A model generated the notes under the pieces. The model was not told the origin of the DNA and did not search any database. It saw only the letters and a list, made by a program, of their open reading frames with translations. 64,000 nt of DNA from Flavobacteriales bacterium (lineage in GTDB: Bacteria; Bacteroidota; Bacteroidia; Flavobacteriales_F; PHOS-HE28): the NCBI GenBank assembly GCA_016710015.1, contig JADJLR010000002.1:1-64000 (forward strand), given 5' to 3'. How positions within the stretch are numbered: the first letter of the stretch is position 1; every line of letters begins with the position of its first letter. Positions 42,161-51,100 of the stretch are shown piece by piece. The translations under genes and the position numbers were made by a program.

Positions 42161-42868
42161 ATGCGCCTATTCGGACCATTCGCCCTTCTTCTCGCCGTAT
42201 CGTGTTCCACCACCCCGGACCAACCGGAAGCCGTAGTACAGACCCCGGAGGCACCAGCGGCAAGCGTTCCTTCGAGTTCGACCGCAGAGCGCGATGCGTG
42301 GCAGAAACCCCAGATCATCCTGGAGTTGATGGGCAATGATCTGCGTGGCCGGAAAGTGGCCGATCTGAAGGCTGGCGATGGCTACTTCACCTTCAAAATG
42401 ATCGAAGTGGGTGCGAATGTGATCGCCATCGACGACGACCCGGCGAACATCGCCCTGATCGAAGCACGAAAGAAGGAACTGAACTTGGGGGACGATCGAT
42501 TGCAGGTCCGCTTGGTGAAACTGGGTGAGACGGGTTTGGCACCCGATGAAGTGGAGGTCTGTGTGATGATCCACGGTTTCGTTCGGATCCCGAACAAGCT
42601 CGAATTCATCACCCAAGTGTACAATGCCACCCAAGAGCCCAAGCCTTTCTTCCTGGTGGAGTGGCTGAACAGTGCCACACCGATCGGCCCACCGATGAGC
42701 GACCGCATGTCATCCGAGAAGATCATGGACGAGATCGGTATGGTGGGCTATACGGATATCGGTGCATACTCCGCCAAGATCCCCTATCAGGTCTTCCTCT
42801 TCGCCTCCTACCAGACCGAGGTGTTGCCGATGCCCGAAGGAGTGGACCCGGAATCGCTATTACCGTAA
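42161..42868 (+). CDS. SAM-dependent methyltransferase-like lipoprotein
   Basis: The 235-residue product begins with a lipoprotein-like signal (LFGPFALLLAVSC, Cys at 15) and a Pro/Ser/Ala linker. The body has a Rossmann methyltransferase pattern: KVADLKAGDGYFTFKMIEVG (motif I), NVIAIDDDPANIALIE, and VEVCVMIHGFVRI. Predicted periplasmic or membrane-anchored methyltransferase-like proteins of this kind are frequent in Bacteroidota and have no established substrate; SAM is cytoplasmic, so a non-enzymatic role is possible. Confidence 0.75.
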   Translation: MRLFGPFALLLAVSCSTTPDQPEAVVQTPEAPAASVPSSSTAERDAWQKPQIILELMGNDLRGRKVADLKAGDGYFTFKMIEVGANVIAIDDDPANIALIEARKKELNLGDDRLQVRLVKLGETGLAPDEVEVCVMIHGFVRIPNKLEFITQVYNATQEPKPFFLVEWLNSATPIGPPMSDRMSSEKIMDEIGMVGYTDIGAYSAKIPYQVFLFASYQTEVLPMPEGVDPESLLP

Positions 42869-42917
42869 GGATAGCTTGTGCGCCGCTCTCCGGTATCTCT
42901 TGCACCTCAAGGTACGT

Positions 42918-43352
42918 TCACGCCAGCTTCTTGGCCTGCTCTTTCATACGCCACTTCGGGTCTTCGCCGACTACAGGTGCTACCCCTTTGTAGCTGATGA
43001 ACATGTTGGCCCAAAGGGCCTTGGACCAAGCGTACAGCACGGGTGAAAACACCACCAGTCCACCCAAGACCCACAGCAATCGTGTGGTCTGCGTGGTCTC
43101 TGGGAACAGTACCAACAGGACTACATAGATGGAGACCGATTGGACGAGCGCCAAGGCGTAGGATACGTACATGCCACCGTAATAGAATCCGGGTTCCGTG
43201 GAGAATTTCCGATGGCATACGCTACAACCGGGCATCAGGTCTCCCGTATTCGCCAAGTCGTATGGGTTGCGCGAAACCAAGAATTCGCCCTCGTGACAGT
43301 GCGGGCATTTGCGGTGCAGAACGCTATACGCCTTGCTGCCTTTGTTCAACAT
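42918..43352 (-). CDS. DUF983 membrane protein
   Basis: The 144-residue protein has a zinc-ribbon-like N-terminus (RKCPHCHEGEF, PGCSVC) and two membrane segments (YALALVQSVSIYVVLLVLFP, LLWVLGGLVVFSPVLYAWS) around FYYGGMYVS. This matches DUF983, a small inner-membrane family of unknown function with a CxxC pair. It lies 41 bases after the msrA stop on the same strand and may be co-transcribed. Confidence 0.85.
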   Translation of the reverse strand: MLNKGSKAYSVLHRKCPHCHEGEFLVSRNPYDLANTGDLMPGCSVCHRKFSTEPGFYYGGMYVSYALALVQSVSIYVVLLVLFPETTQTTRLLWVLGGLVVFSPVLYAWSKALWANMFISYKGVAPVVGEDPKWRMKEQAKKLA

Positions 43353-43393
43353 GCCGCAAAAGTAGAGGAAGGTCGAATCTGCACGGGGCCGTA

Positions 43394-44092
43394 CTATTTC
43401 AGCCTATCCGCGAAGACCTTCCGGAACTTGTCCAGTTTCGGACGGATGACCATTTGGCAATAGCCTTGGTCGCCGTTCAACGCGTAGTAATTCTGGTGGT
43501 AATTCTCTGCTGGGTAGAACTCGGTCTCCTTGCTGATCTCCGTAACGATCGGCCCGCGGAACGCACCGCTCTCGTTCAACTTCTTCATGTACGCCTCAGC
43601 GATGTCGCGCTGCTCTTCCGTACGCCAGAAGATCGCAGAGCGGTATTGCGTTCCCGAATCCGCTCCTTGGCGGTTCAAGGTGGTAGGATCATGGGTCTGC
43701 CAAAACACCTCAAGGATCTCATCGAAGGAGATCACCTTCGGATCGTAAACGAGCCTCGCCACTTCCGCATGGCCTGTATTGCCCGTACACACTTCGCTGT
43801 AGCTCGGGTCCTTCACGTGTCCGCCCATGTAGCCGGACGTTACGGATGCCACGCCTTTCAATTCCACGAAGACGGCTTCAACGCACCAGAAACATCCGGC
43901 GCCAAGCGTAATGGTGTCCATACCTACTGGGGAAAAGTCTTGGTTCATCGTTGTGACCTGCGCTTGCAATTCATTCGGTACGGCACCCCCGCCGCAGGCC
44001 ATCAACGACGAGGCACAGAGGGTGAAGGTCATGAACTTGGAAACAATACGGCCAGCACGGACGGGCATTCGTTCAGCGATACGCTGCATCAC
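43394..44092 (-). CDS. msrA: Peptide methionine sulfoxide reductase A, lipoprotein form
   Basis: The 232-residue protein carries a lipoprotein signal (lipobox LMAC near residue 33) and a complete MsrA domain: ITLGAGCFWCVEAVF with the catalytic Cys, GYMGGHVKDPSYSEVCTG, DPTTLNRQGADSGTQYRSAI and AENYHQNYY. It reduces the S-epimer of methionine sulfoxide in proteins; the lipobox places it in the periplasm or outer membrane. It overlaps the upstream methyltransferase gene (ATGA at 44089-44092). The true start could be an internal Met nearer the signal. Confidence 0.92.
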   Translation of the reverse strand: MMQRIAERMPVRAGRIVSKFMTFTLCASSLMACGGGAVPNELQAQVTTMNQDFSPVGMDTITLGAGCFWCVEAVFVELKGVASVTSGYMGGHVKDPSYSEVCTGNTGHAEVARLVYDPKVISFDEILEVFWQTHDPTTLNRQGADSGTQYRSAIFWRTEEQRDIAEAYMKKLNESGAFRGPIVTEISKETEFYPAENYHQNYYALNGDQGYCQMVIRPKLDKFRKVFADRLK

Positions 44093-45405
44093 AGCTTCGG
44101 TTTGTGCGTACGTCGGGCCTTGGCCGGAATCCTGACCGATGGCTGCTCACCGGCGATCCGATCCCGGAGTGCCGTGCCGATGCGTTCCACCACACCCACC
44201 ACCAGTGCGTTGCCCATGAAAAAGGCCCGCCACGTATCACTCACGCCTTCGGTATGGCCATCCGGGAACATGTTGAGGCGCTCCAGTTCCACCGGTGTCA
44301 ACCGGCGGTAGCGTTTGCCATCCGTACACACCACGTGCTTGAACCGCGAGGCGGAACGTCCGCCCTCTCCGGTAATGATGGTGCGCGACGGACGATCCAA
44401 TGGATCCGGGAAGACCATGGCCCCTTCCGAATACGCGTAATCGTGTCCGCTCGCACTGGACCGCGATTCGCGCTTGGACCCTTTCAGGTAACGCCATTGC
44501 TTCAGGTCCTTTTTCGCGATGAAGTAGGAAGCAGGAACGGCCGCATCGGGTTGCAGGAAGTCCTTGAGTTGGGCGGTATCGCCTTTGAACACCGGCTTGC
44601 ACGCGCCCGTGAACACCACGCCATCCATCATGATACCGGCCGATCGGAATGGCGAGATGCCCTTTCCCGAGCCGAACTTCTTGGACAGCACATCCAGATC
44701 CTGTGCAATGGAAAAGGAACCGACCGTGGCCGATCCGAACGAGACGGGAAAGGCCTTGGCCAACGTGCCCTCGCTTTCCAACCAATCCGTGGGAACGGCT
44801 TTCCGAAGTGTTTTGTATGTGGCCGTTCGCTTGTGATAGCCCAACAGGAATACGCGCCTGCGACGTTGCGGCATGCCGTAGTCCGCTGCATTGATCACGC
44901 GCCATTCCACCGCGTAACCGAGCAGGTCCAGCGAACGAAGCATCACCGCGAGGTCACGGCCACGCTGTCCAACGGGCGACCCCAATAAGCGATCCACGTT
45001 CTCCAGTAGCAGGTAGGATGGTCGCGTCTTCTTCTCTTCCAGAATGCGGTGGATCTGCCACCACAGCACCCCTTTCTTCCCCTGCAAGCCTTTGCTGTTC
45101 TTCAGCGTGCTGGCCACCGAATAGTCCTGGCAGGGAAAGCCACCAACGAGCAGATCGTGATCGGGGATCGCATGCACGGGTACGGTGGAGATGTCGGCAT
45201 TCAGGTGTTGCGCTGCGCCGAAGCGGGCAACGTACACATCCGAAGCGTGCTGGCTGCGTTTGCCCGGCTCCCATTGGTTGCTGAACACCACTTCGAAACG
45301 CAACCGGTCCGTCGATGCGCGCTCCAAGCCCAGACGAAAACCGCCTACACCAGCGAATAGTTCGGCCACATGAATGACCTTGCCCCCTTGTCGATCGGAC
45401 TTCAC
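44089..45405 (-). CDS. DNA (cytosine-5) methyltransferase
   Basis: The 438-residue protein has the ordered m5C motifs: AELFAGVGGFRLGLE (I), VGGFPCQDYSVAS with the catalytic Cys (IV), YLLLENVDRL (VI), PQRRRRVFLLGYH (VIII), and the late RRLTPVELERLNMFPDG and GNALVVGVVERI (IX-X). The target recognition region lies at about residues 230-340. No restriction endonuclease, Vsr-like nuclease or specificity gene is adjacent, so it appears to be an orphan methyltransferase used for regulation or protection. It is translationally coupled to msrA. Confidence 0.92.
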   Translation of the reverse strand: MKSDRQGGKVIHVAELFAGVGGFRLGLERASTDRLRFEVVFSNQWEPGKRSQHASDVYVARFGAAQHLNADISTVPVHAIPDHDLLVGGFPCQDYSVASTLKNSKGLQGKKGVLWWQIHRILEEKKTRPSYLLLENVDRLLGSPVGQRGRDLAVMLRSLDLLGYAVEWRVINAADYGMPQRRRRVFLLGYHKRTATYKTLRKAVPTDWLESEGTLAKAFPVSFGSATVGSFSIAQDLDVLSKKFGSGKGISPFRSAGIMMDGVVFTGACKPVFKGDTAQLKDFLQPDAAVPASYFIAKKDLKQWRYLKGSKRESRSSASGHDYAYSEGAMVFPDPLDRPSRTIITGEGGRSASRFKHVVCTDGKRYRRLTPVELERLNMFPDGHTEGVSDTWRAFFMGNALVVGVVERIGTALRDRIAGEQPSVRIPAKARRTHKPKL

Positions 45406-45491
45406 GGGCCGAACATAGCGCCATGGACGGGTCCACGTTCATCCCCCACACCCCTAACGTCAACGAACGAATGTGGATGACCGCACACGAA

Positions 45492-45516
45492 AAGACCCGT
45501 CGATGGGACGGGCCTT
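45492..45516 (-). terminator. Intrinsic terminator of tRNA-Gly
   Basis: On the minus strand a 10-bp stem with one G-U pair (AAGGCCCGTC with GACGGGTCTT) and a 5-base loop is followed by TTTCG. It begins one base after the tRNA's 3' end. Confidence 0.7.
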
Positions 45517-45517
45517 G

Positions 45518-45590
<73 letters not shown>

Positions 45591-45664
45591 TTGCGCAGCG
45601 AAAGTAGCGCACCATCGGGTCATTTGCACCAGTTCCATTCACCGAACCCTGGTAGGCCTTAACC

Positions 45665-45672
45665 TATATTTG
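45665..45672 (+). promoter_or_regulatory. Candidate -7 box (TATATTTG) for the response regulator
   Basis: TATATTTG is a perfect TAnnTTTG match 64 bases upstream of the response regulator start. No well-placed -33 element is seen. Confidence 0.4.
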
Positions 45673-45736
45673 ACCGTCCCTTAACATCCACACAGAACAC
45701 GCAACGAACCTTTGCACCGGATCCATGGATGAGCAT

Positions 45737-46420
45737 ATGACAGGGACGGCACAGAAGGTCTTGTTGGTGGATGATGAGCCCGATATCGTAGAATTGCTGC
45801 GGTACAATCTGGAACGCGAGGGCTATGCTGTACAGACGGCACTCAATGGAAAGGATGCGCTGAAGTCCGCCAAGACTTGGCACCCGGACCTGGTGGTACT
45901 GGACATCATGATGCCCGGCATGGACGGTGTGGAAGTCTGCATGCAATTGCGCCAGCTTCCCGAATTCAAGAACACGGTGATCACCTTCCTGACCGCCCGT
46001 GGCGAGGACTATTCGCAGATCGCAGGCTTTGAAGCGGGTGCCGATGATTACATCACCAAACCCGTGCGGCCCAAGGTCTTCGTGAGCAAGGTGAAGGCTT
46101 TGCTGAAACGGAGCGGTGCCGATCGGCCCGAAGGCCGGATCCTGGAATCCAACGGCGTGAAGGTGGACCTGGAGAAGGTGATGGTCCATGTGGAGGGCAG
46201 GGATGTGCAGCTTCCAAAGAAGGAATTCGAATTGCTCGTTCTACTGATCGGAAAACCGGGCAAGGTCTTCAAGCGCGACGAGATCTACAGCCAGATCTGG
46301 GGCAACGAGCTGTTCGTAGGCGACCGCACCATCGATGTACACATCCGCAAATTGCGGGAGAAGATCGGCGACGAACGGATCAAGACCATCAAGGGGATCG
46401 GGTATAAGTTCGATGCTTAG
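45737..46420 (+). CDS. OmpR/PhoB-family response regulator
   Basis: The 227-residue protein has a receiver domain (VLLVDDEPDIVELL; phospho-acceptor Asp56 in VVLDIMMPGMDG; DDYITKPVRP with the conserved Lys) and a C-terminal winged-helix domain (LPKKEFELLVLLIGKPGKVF, RTIDVHIRKLREKIG, IKGIGYKF). It would be activated by a sensor kinase, which is not encoded next to it here. The closest functional relatives in Bacteroidota are PhoB-like. Start at 45737 (MTGTAQ) or 45725; both are plausible. Confidence 0.9.
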   Translation: MTGTAQKVLLVDDEPDIVELLRYNLEREGYAVQTALNGKDALKSAKTWHPDLVVLDIMMPGMDGVEVCMQLRQLPEFKNTVITFLTARGEDYSQIAGFEAGADDYITKPVRPKVFVSKVKALLKRSGADRPEGRILESNGVKVDLEKVMVHVEGRDVQLPKKEFELLVLLIGKPGKVFKRDEIYSQIWGNELFVGDRTIDVHIRKLREKIGDERIKTIKGIGYKFDA

Positions 46421-46495
46421 GTTGGTTAGTTGTTAGTTGGTTAGTTGTTAGTTGTTAGTTATTAGTTGGCAGTTGTTAGTTGGCAGTTGGCAGTC
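46421..46495 (+). repeat. Degenerate heptamer tandem array (array 4, TTAGTTG/GGCAGTT)
   Basis: About ten heptamers, first TTAGTTG then blending into GGCAGTT, begin directly after the response regulator stop codon. The blend links the TTAGTTG type with the GGCAGT type seen in the other arrays. Confidence 0.85.
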
Positions 46496-46640
46496 TTGTG
46501 TCTCGTCCTGAAAAGTTGACGGGTGGATGGTGTTGGTCCTGTGTTCGGGGTACAGGTTCGGGAGCCGATGAGAGGCGCTATGGCGAGTTGAGAGTAGATC
46601 GTACTCACTGCGACCGTGAAGCTGGAGACGGGGATCGAGC

Positions 46641-46673
46641 TTTGCAGAATAGAAGTCCAAGTTCCTACTTTTG
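46641..46673 (+). promoter_or_regulatory. Promoter of tRNA-Pro
   Basis: TTTG (46641-46644), a 21-base spacer, then TACTTTTG (46666-46673) give a near-consensus Bacteroidota promoter. The tRNA begins 14 bases after the -7 box. Confidence 0.6.
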
Positions 46674-46686
46674 CCGGGTCCACATT

Positions 46687-46763
46687 CGGGGTGTAGCGCA
46701 GCCCGGTAGCGCGCGTCGTTCGGGACGACGAGGTCGGAGGTTCGAACCCTCTCACCCCGACCA
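46687..46763 (+). tRNA. tRNA-Pro (anticodon CGG)
   Basis: Cloverleaf with acceptor CGGGGTG/CACCCCG, D-arm GCGC...GCGC, anticodon arm CGTCG-TTCGGGA-CGACG (anticodon CGG, reading CCG), T-arm GGAGG-TTCGAAC-CCTCT, and an encoded CCA end at 46761-46763. Confidence 0.93.
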
Positions 46764-46767
46764 AATG

Positions 46768-46799
46768 AAGCCCTTGCGACGAAGTCGCGGGGCTTTTTT
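46768..46799 (+). terminator. Intrinsic terminator of tRNA-Pro
   Basis: AAGCCCTTGCGAC pairs with GTCGCGGGGCTT across a 3-base loop, with one bulge, followed by a run of T. It starts five bases after the tRNA. Confidence 0.75.
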
Positions 46800-47026
46800 G
46801 CAGCCCGACCGCGCCAACCAAAGCGCACCGGGGCTTCCTCTGTTGCACCCCCAATGGAGCATGGCCCGCCTCAAGCGATCCTCCGCATACCGATCCATCT
46901 TCGTGCTCAACACGCTGCATGCCCCACCGCTCCCTCCCCTTTCCCGACCGTTTCTGTGAAAAAGTAGTGAACGCCGCTTCTTACAGGCATCCCTTTTGCT
47001 TCCCTCAGCGTCTACTTATCGGAACC

Positions 47027-47218
47027 ATGTCACGCTCCTACAAAATAGCACTCATCCTCAAGAGCAAAAGCAGCCTGCCGGTGTACCGGGACTTGGCCGC
47101 ACTGAGCGATCGCGAACTTGACGAACAGGTACTTGCCATGATCCGGCGGATGCGCGCCAATGAAAGCGCCGTGATCGCCCGGATGGCCCTGCGTCAACCC
47201 ACCTTCAGCCTGAACTGA
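47027..47218 (+). CDS. Small basic hypothetical protein
   Basis: The 63-residue protein is helical, with SYKIALILKSKSSLPVYRDL followed by ALSDRELDEQVLAMIRRMRA. No domain is recognised. The frame is open further upstream but without protein-like sequence, so the ATG at 47027 is preferred. Function unknown. Confidence 0.5.
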   Translation: MSRSYKIALILKSKSSLPVYRDLAALSDRELDEQVLAMIRRMRANESAVIARMALRQPTFSLN

Positions 47219-47271
47219 ACGGAGGGGTTTCGTGCTTCGCCGCTCAAAAGACGATCATTTCGTCCGGCTCC

Positions 47272-47279
47272 TATATTTG
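47272..47279 (+). promoter_or_regulatory. Candidate -7 box (TATATTTG) for the small membrane protein
   Basis: TATATTTG is a perfect TAnnTTTG match 18 bases before the ATG at 47298. It supports transcription of the tiny gene that follows. Confidence 0.45.
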
Positions 47280-47297
47280 CGGCTGAACCGATCAGCC

Positions 47298-47420
47298 ATG
47301 AGCGACCATCATTTCGAGGGACATTTTCCAGAAGAAGCTGAAGAGAATGAGATCGGCGGACCGGTGCTCGTGAGCCTGATCGTGCTGGCCGTGATCGTGC
47401 TCTTGATCTGGGCGCTCTAA
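47298..47420 (+). CDS. Small single-helix membrane protein, 40 residues
   Basis: The product has an acidic N-terminus (HFEGHFPEEAEENEIGG) and one strongly hydrophobic helix (VLVSLIVLAVIVLLIWAL) that ends at the stop. The length, topology and a -7 box just upstream support a real small membrane protein of unknown role, perhaps a complex subunit. It converges with the next gene with four bases between stops. Confidence 0.5.
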   Translation: MSDHHFEGHFPEEAEENEIGGPVLVSLIVLAVIVLLIWAL

Positions 47421-47424
47421 AGGC

Positions 47425-47826
47425 TCAGTCCTTCTTCAGATCGCCAGCGCGACCCAAGTACTCGTCCCGGCGCACCAGCATGAACCAACTCTCCCCGAGT
47501 TCCAGGTACCCATGCTCGAAACAGAACACGTAGTTGTTCCCCGCCTTTGTTCGGTGGGTGTTGGTGTGGTACATGAAACTATACCCGCGTTCCAACAGCC
47601 TATCCCGGTGCACCTTGGTCTTCCCTTCCGGTCCGTTGTTCAGTTCGGATAGCACACGGCGGTTGCGCTTCAACGCATTCACCACGTTGCGCACATAGTT
47701 GATCGGCGCATTGTTCGCGTGGTAGTGATACAGGTTGCGGCACGCATCGGAGCAGAATCGCTTGTCCGTACGCCCCACGATCTTCTCACCACATTCCAAA
47801 CAGACCTTCTCGGCTTGGGCTGGCAT
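47425..47826 (-). CDS. Hypothetical protein with an N-terminal zinc ribbon
   Basis: The 133-residue protein begins with CLECGEKIVGRTDKRFCSDA and RNLYHYHA, a CxxC...CxxxC zinc-binding layout like DUF2116-type proteins. Charged helices follow (NVVNALKRNRRVLSELN) and a strand region with GYSFMYHTNTHRTKAGNNY. Such proteins are common in Bacteroidota; the role is unknown, perhaps nucleic-acid binding. The ATG at 47826 is chosen because the zinc motif then starts near the N-terminus. Confidence 0.7.
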   Translation of the reverse strand: MPAQAEKVCLECGEKIVGRTDKRFCSDACRNLYHYHANNAPINYVRNVVNALKRNRRVLSELNNGPEGKTKVHRDRLLERGYSFMYHTNTHRTKAGNNYVFCFEHGYLELGESWFMLVRRDEYLGRAGDLKKD

Positions 47827-48132
47827 GATCCGAATGTACGCCTTGGTTCGGAATACGAGGCATGGCCTCCAACCACGGCCCACCGCGAGAGCGCGTAGCG
47901 ACCTATCCTCTCCGTCCCACCGGAAGAACGTGGTAACGTTCTATCCGGTGACTCACCAAAGCCTACCGCCCAGCAAACCCTTGTGAGACGCCGGGTCCCG
48001 AACGCACCAGCCCACCCTCCGCACGGCGGGACGGGCCTGGGTAGTACGTCCCACCGGAAGGGCGCGTGGATCGCTTCCGCCATCGGCGGCGCTCGCCTAT
48101 CTTTCACACGGGCTTGGTCCCATCCCATTTCC

Positions 48133-51100
48133 ATGCATAACTCCAACACCTTCCTTGCAGCATGTCTGCTCAGTGTCGCGTACCCCAGCACTTCCTCGGC
48201 GCAGTGGCAAGTACTACCTACCGTGCCACCTTTGGACAACCGCGGCATGCAAGCTCTGACGGATCAGACCCTGCTGGCAGGTGCCGAAGATGCCGTGCTG
48301 CGCTCCACGAACGGTGGCGATTCGTGGACCAGCTTGCCGATCACCTTGTTCGGCCAGTCCTATCCGGGGCCGGTGTTCGACCTGCATTTCAAGGATGCAT
48401 TGGAAGGGTACGCCGTAGGCTTGCATTCACTGGGCGACGAGACGGTGATCCTACGAACCACGGATGGCGGAACCACCTGGCAAGTCGGGTTCAGTGACTT
48501 GTCCGGCCAATGGCCGCGCTTCACGTACGGCATTGACTTCGCTAGTGCATCAGTCGGCGTCACAGTGGGTAGTTCAGGCAAGATCCAACGCACCATCGAT
48601 GGAGGTAACTCGTGGTACGTGGAGAGTTCGGTGACCTCGAGCACCTTGTACGACGTGCAATTCTCCAGTGCCACGAATGGCGTAGCGGTCGGTGCCAACG
48701 TGATCCTGCGCACCACGAACGGAGGCGATGTCTGGACCTTTCAATCCGTGGCCGGGACATTACGCGGCGTATCCTTCAGCAGTGCGACCAACGGATTCGC
48801 GATCGGTAGCGCCAACCTGCTCTACCAAACGACGAACGGCGGTTCGACCTGGCAACAAGTGGTCCCGTTGCTGTTGGAAACGGTCGATTTCACAAGCATC
48901 CACGCCGCGTCGTCCACAGTACTCCATGCCACATCGAACCAGCGGATCTGGCGTTCCACGGACGGTGGGCTGCACTGGGAATGGTACGCGTGCAACGGTG
49001 TCATGAACGACATCTTGTTCACTCCCGGCGGAACCGGCTACGCTTCGGGCAATGATGGTGAATTGCGCCGCACCGGACCTGTGGATGGCCCGTATACGCC
49101 GAGCCCCTACTTCACCTTGGAACCGGTGGTGGCCTGCGCAGACTCGGTGCTGTACTGTACCAACGGCACTGCGGGCGCACAGGCTTTCACATGGCTCATC
49201 AACGGTGTTCCTTTCTCCGCACAGACAGATGCCAGCATCGTATTGAACGCACCGGCACAGACGGATACCATCGGTTTGGTCGCGATGAACGGGGCGCTGG
49301 CGGATACGGCCTACCGATCGGTGAACGTGGCTCCCACCTTGGTGCTCGGCGGGGAAGTCTCGTTGATAAGTGACACGCTGTGCAGTGGTCAAAGCACCAG
49401 TGTGCGTGTGACCGGTTCCCAATCCGGAACGAGCTACCGCCTGTATCGCGGCGGTGTCCCCGTGGGGAATGCGCAGAACGGGAACGGTGGTGTTTTGAAT
49501 TTCGGCACAGGTGTCATTACGGCGAACGATACAGTGGTGTTGGTCGCGGACCGCACGGTGATCGGTTGCGGCTCGACTTCCACTTCCGATACCCTCACGA
49601 TCCTGATGGCCACGCCGTCCGCTGCATTTGCTCTGGCTCCGTTGGAGAGCGCACTTTGTTACGGGGACAGCACCGTGATCGTACTTCCGGTAAGTGCGCT
49701 GAACACAAGCTACCGGCTATACAAGGGGAATACCGCCTTTGGTCTGGCGGTGAACGGAACGGGCGGTGCGCTGAACTTGCCCACCGGCCCGTTGACCACC
49801 ACCACTACGTTCAGTGTACGGGCCACGCACGTGAGCGGCTGCATGGCTACTGCCACCGCGACGGCCACCATACAGGTGCAGGATCCAAGGGCGTATTTCA
49901 ACCTAAGCGCGATCAACCCGGTAGCCGGGGTAGTCGTGGATGCACAGAACACCACCGATGTGCCGGGTGGAACCTACCTTTGGCAGTTCGGTGCAGGTGC
50001 CATGCCGCAAACCAGCACGGCCACTTCACCCACAGGCATCGTCTTCGGTTCGGGAGTACACGATGTACAGCTTACCGTGACCTCTCCGGCCGGTTGCCAA
50101 CACACCCGCACTGTGCGTGTGCATGGGATCGCACCACTGAGCGCTTCGGGTTGCTTGGCCGTGCAGGGTGTGCTGGACAATGTGAACATGAACCTACCCA
50201 CGGTGAACATCAACCCCACAACACAGGAGGTGTACGCCATCGTTCATGCGACCGATGCACGCAAGGCATTGTTCACGAGCGGCCGGGGCGATACCTTGGA
50301 ACTGGAGATGCCCTTGATCGACTACCCGAACAGCATTTCGGAGTTGGGGGAGTCGGAATTGTTCGTGAAGTTCAGCCCGGAGCTGGTACCTCTTTGGGGA
50401 GTGCCGTTGCACCACAACTCGTGGTTATCCGGGGGCGGTGATATCGCATTCGCTGCGGATGGGTCGGTGTATCTCGCCTTTGGCCATAGCCATTATCTGG
50501 ACAGTCTTCGCATCCATTCCAGTGATGGTTCCTTCGTGACCATCGACCCCTCCGTCGGATCGGCACAATATCCGCTGATGCTGATCAAATACGACCCATC
50601 TGGCCGGCACCTCTGGCACGTATCTCTACAAGGCCTAACAGGGAAGTATGTGCTGAAGGTTGCCGCGAACGGCGACCTGATCCTGTCCGATGAAGGCAGA
50701 GTTCGGCGGCTGAACAGCCTAGGCGAGGAACTATGGGTCAATGGGGTCACCTTCACAAGGGACGTGGAACTCGTGCCAAATGGCGACATCTGGGCGATCG
50801 GAATTCAGGCTTCCACAGTCCCTCCGCTGGTACGAATTGGTCCGGACGGAACGGAACAATTCGTTTCTCCGTTGATCGAACAACTGCCCGGTCCCACTGG
50901 ACAAATTCAGTTCGGCGATATCCGGATCGACGGGGACGGCTTGCTAGCAAGCGGATTTTTCAAAGGTCGATGGGTCTTTGGTCCAGATACCCTGGAATAC
51001 TACCCACCGGCCGGGCTGAACTATAACGCTTCGTTCCTCACTCGGTTCAACTTACAAGGGATCCCGCAGTGGGCGCACCGCACAGAACCCTCTTCCGTGA

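Noticed and set aside
46480..46959. 159-codon frame across tRNA-Pro
   Set aside because: It reads through the tRNA and its terminator, so it cannot be a gene.
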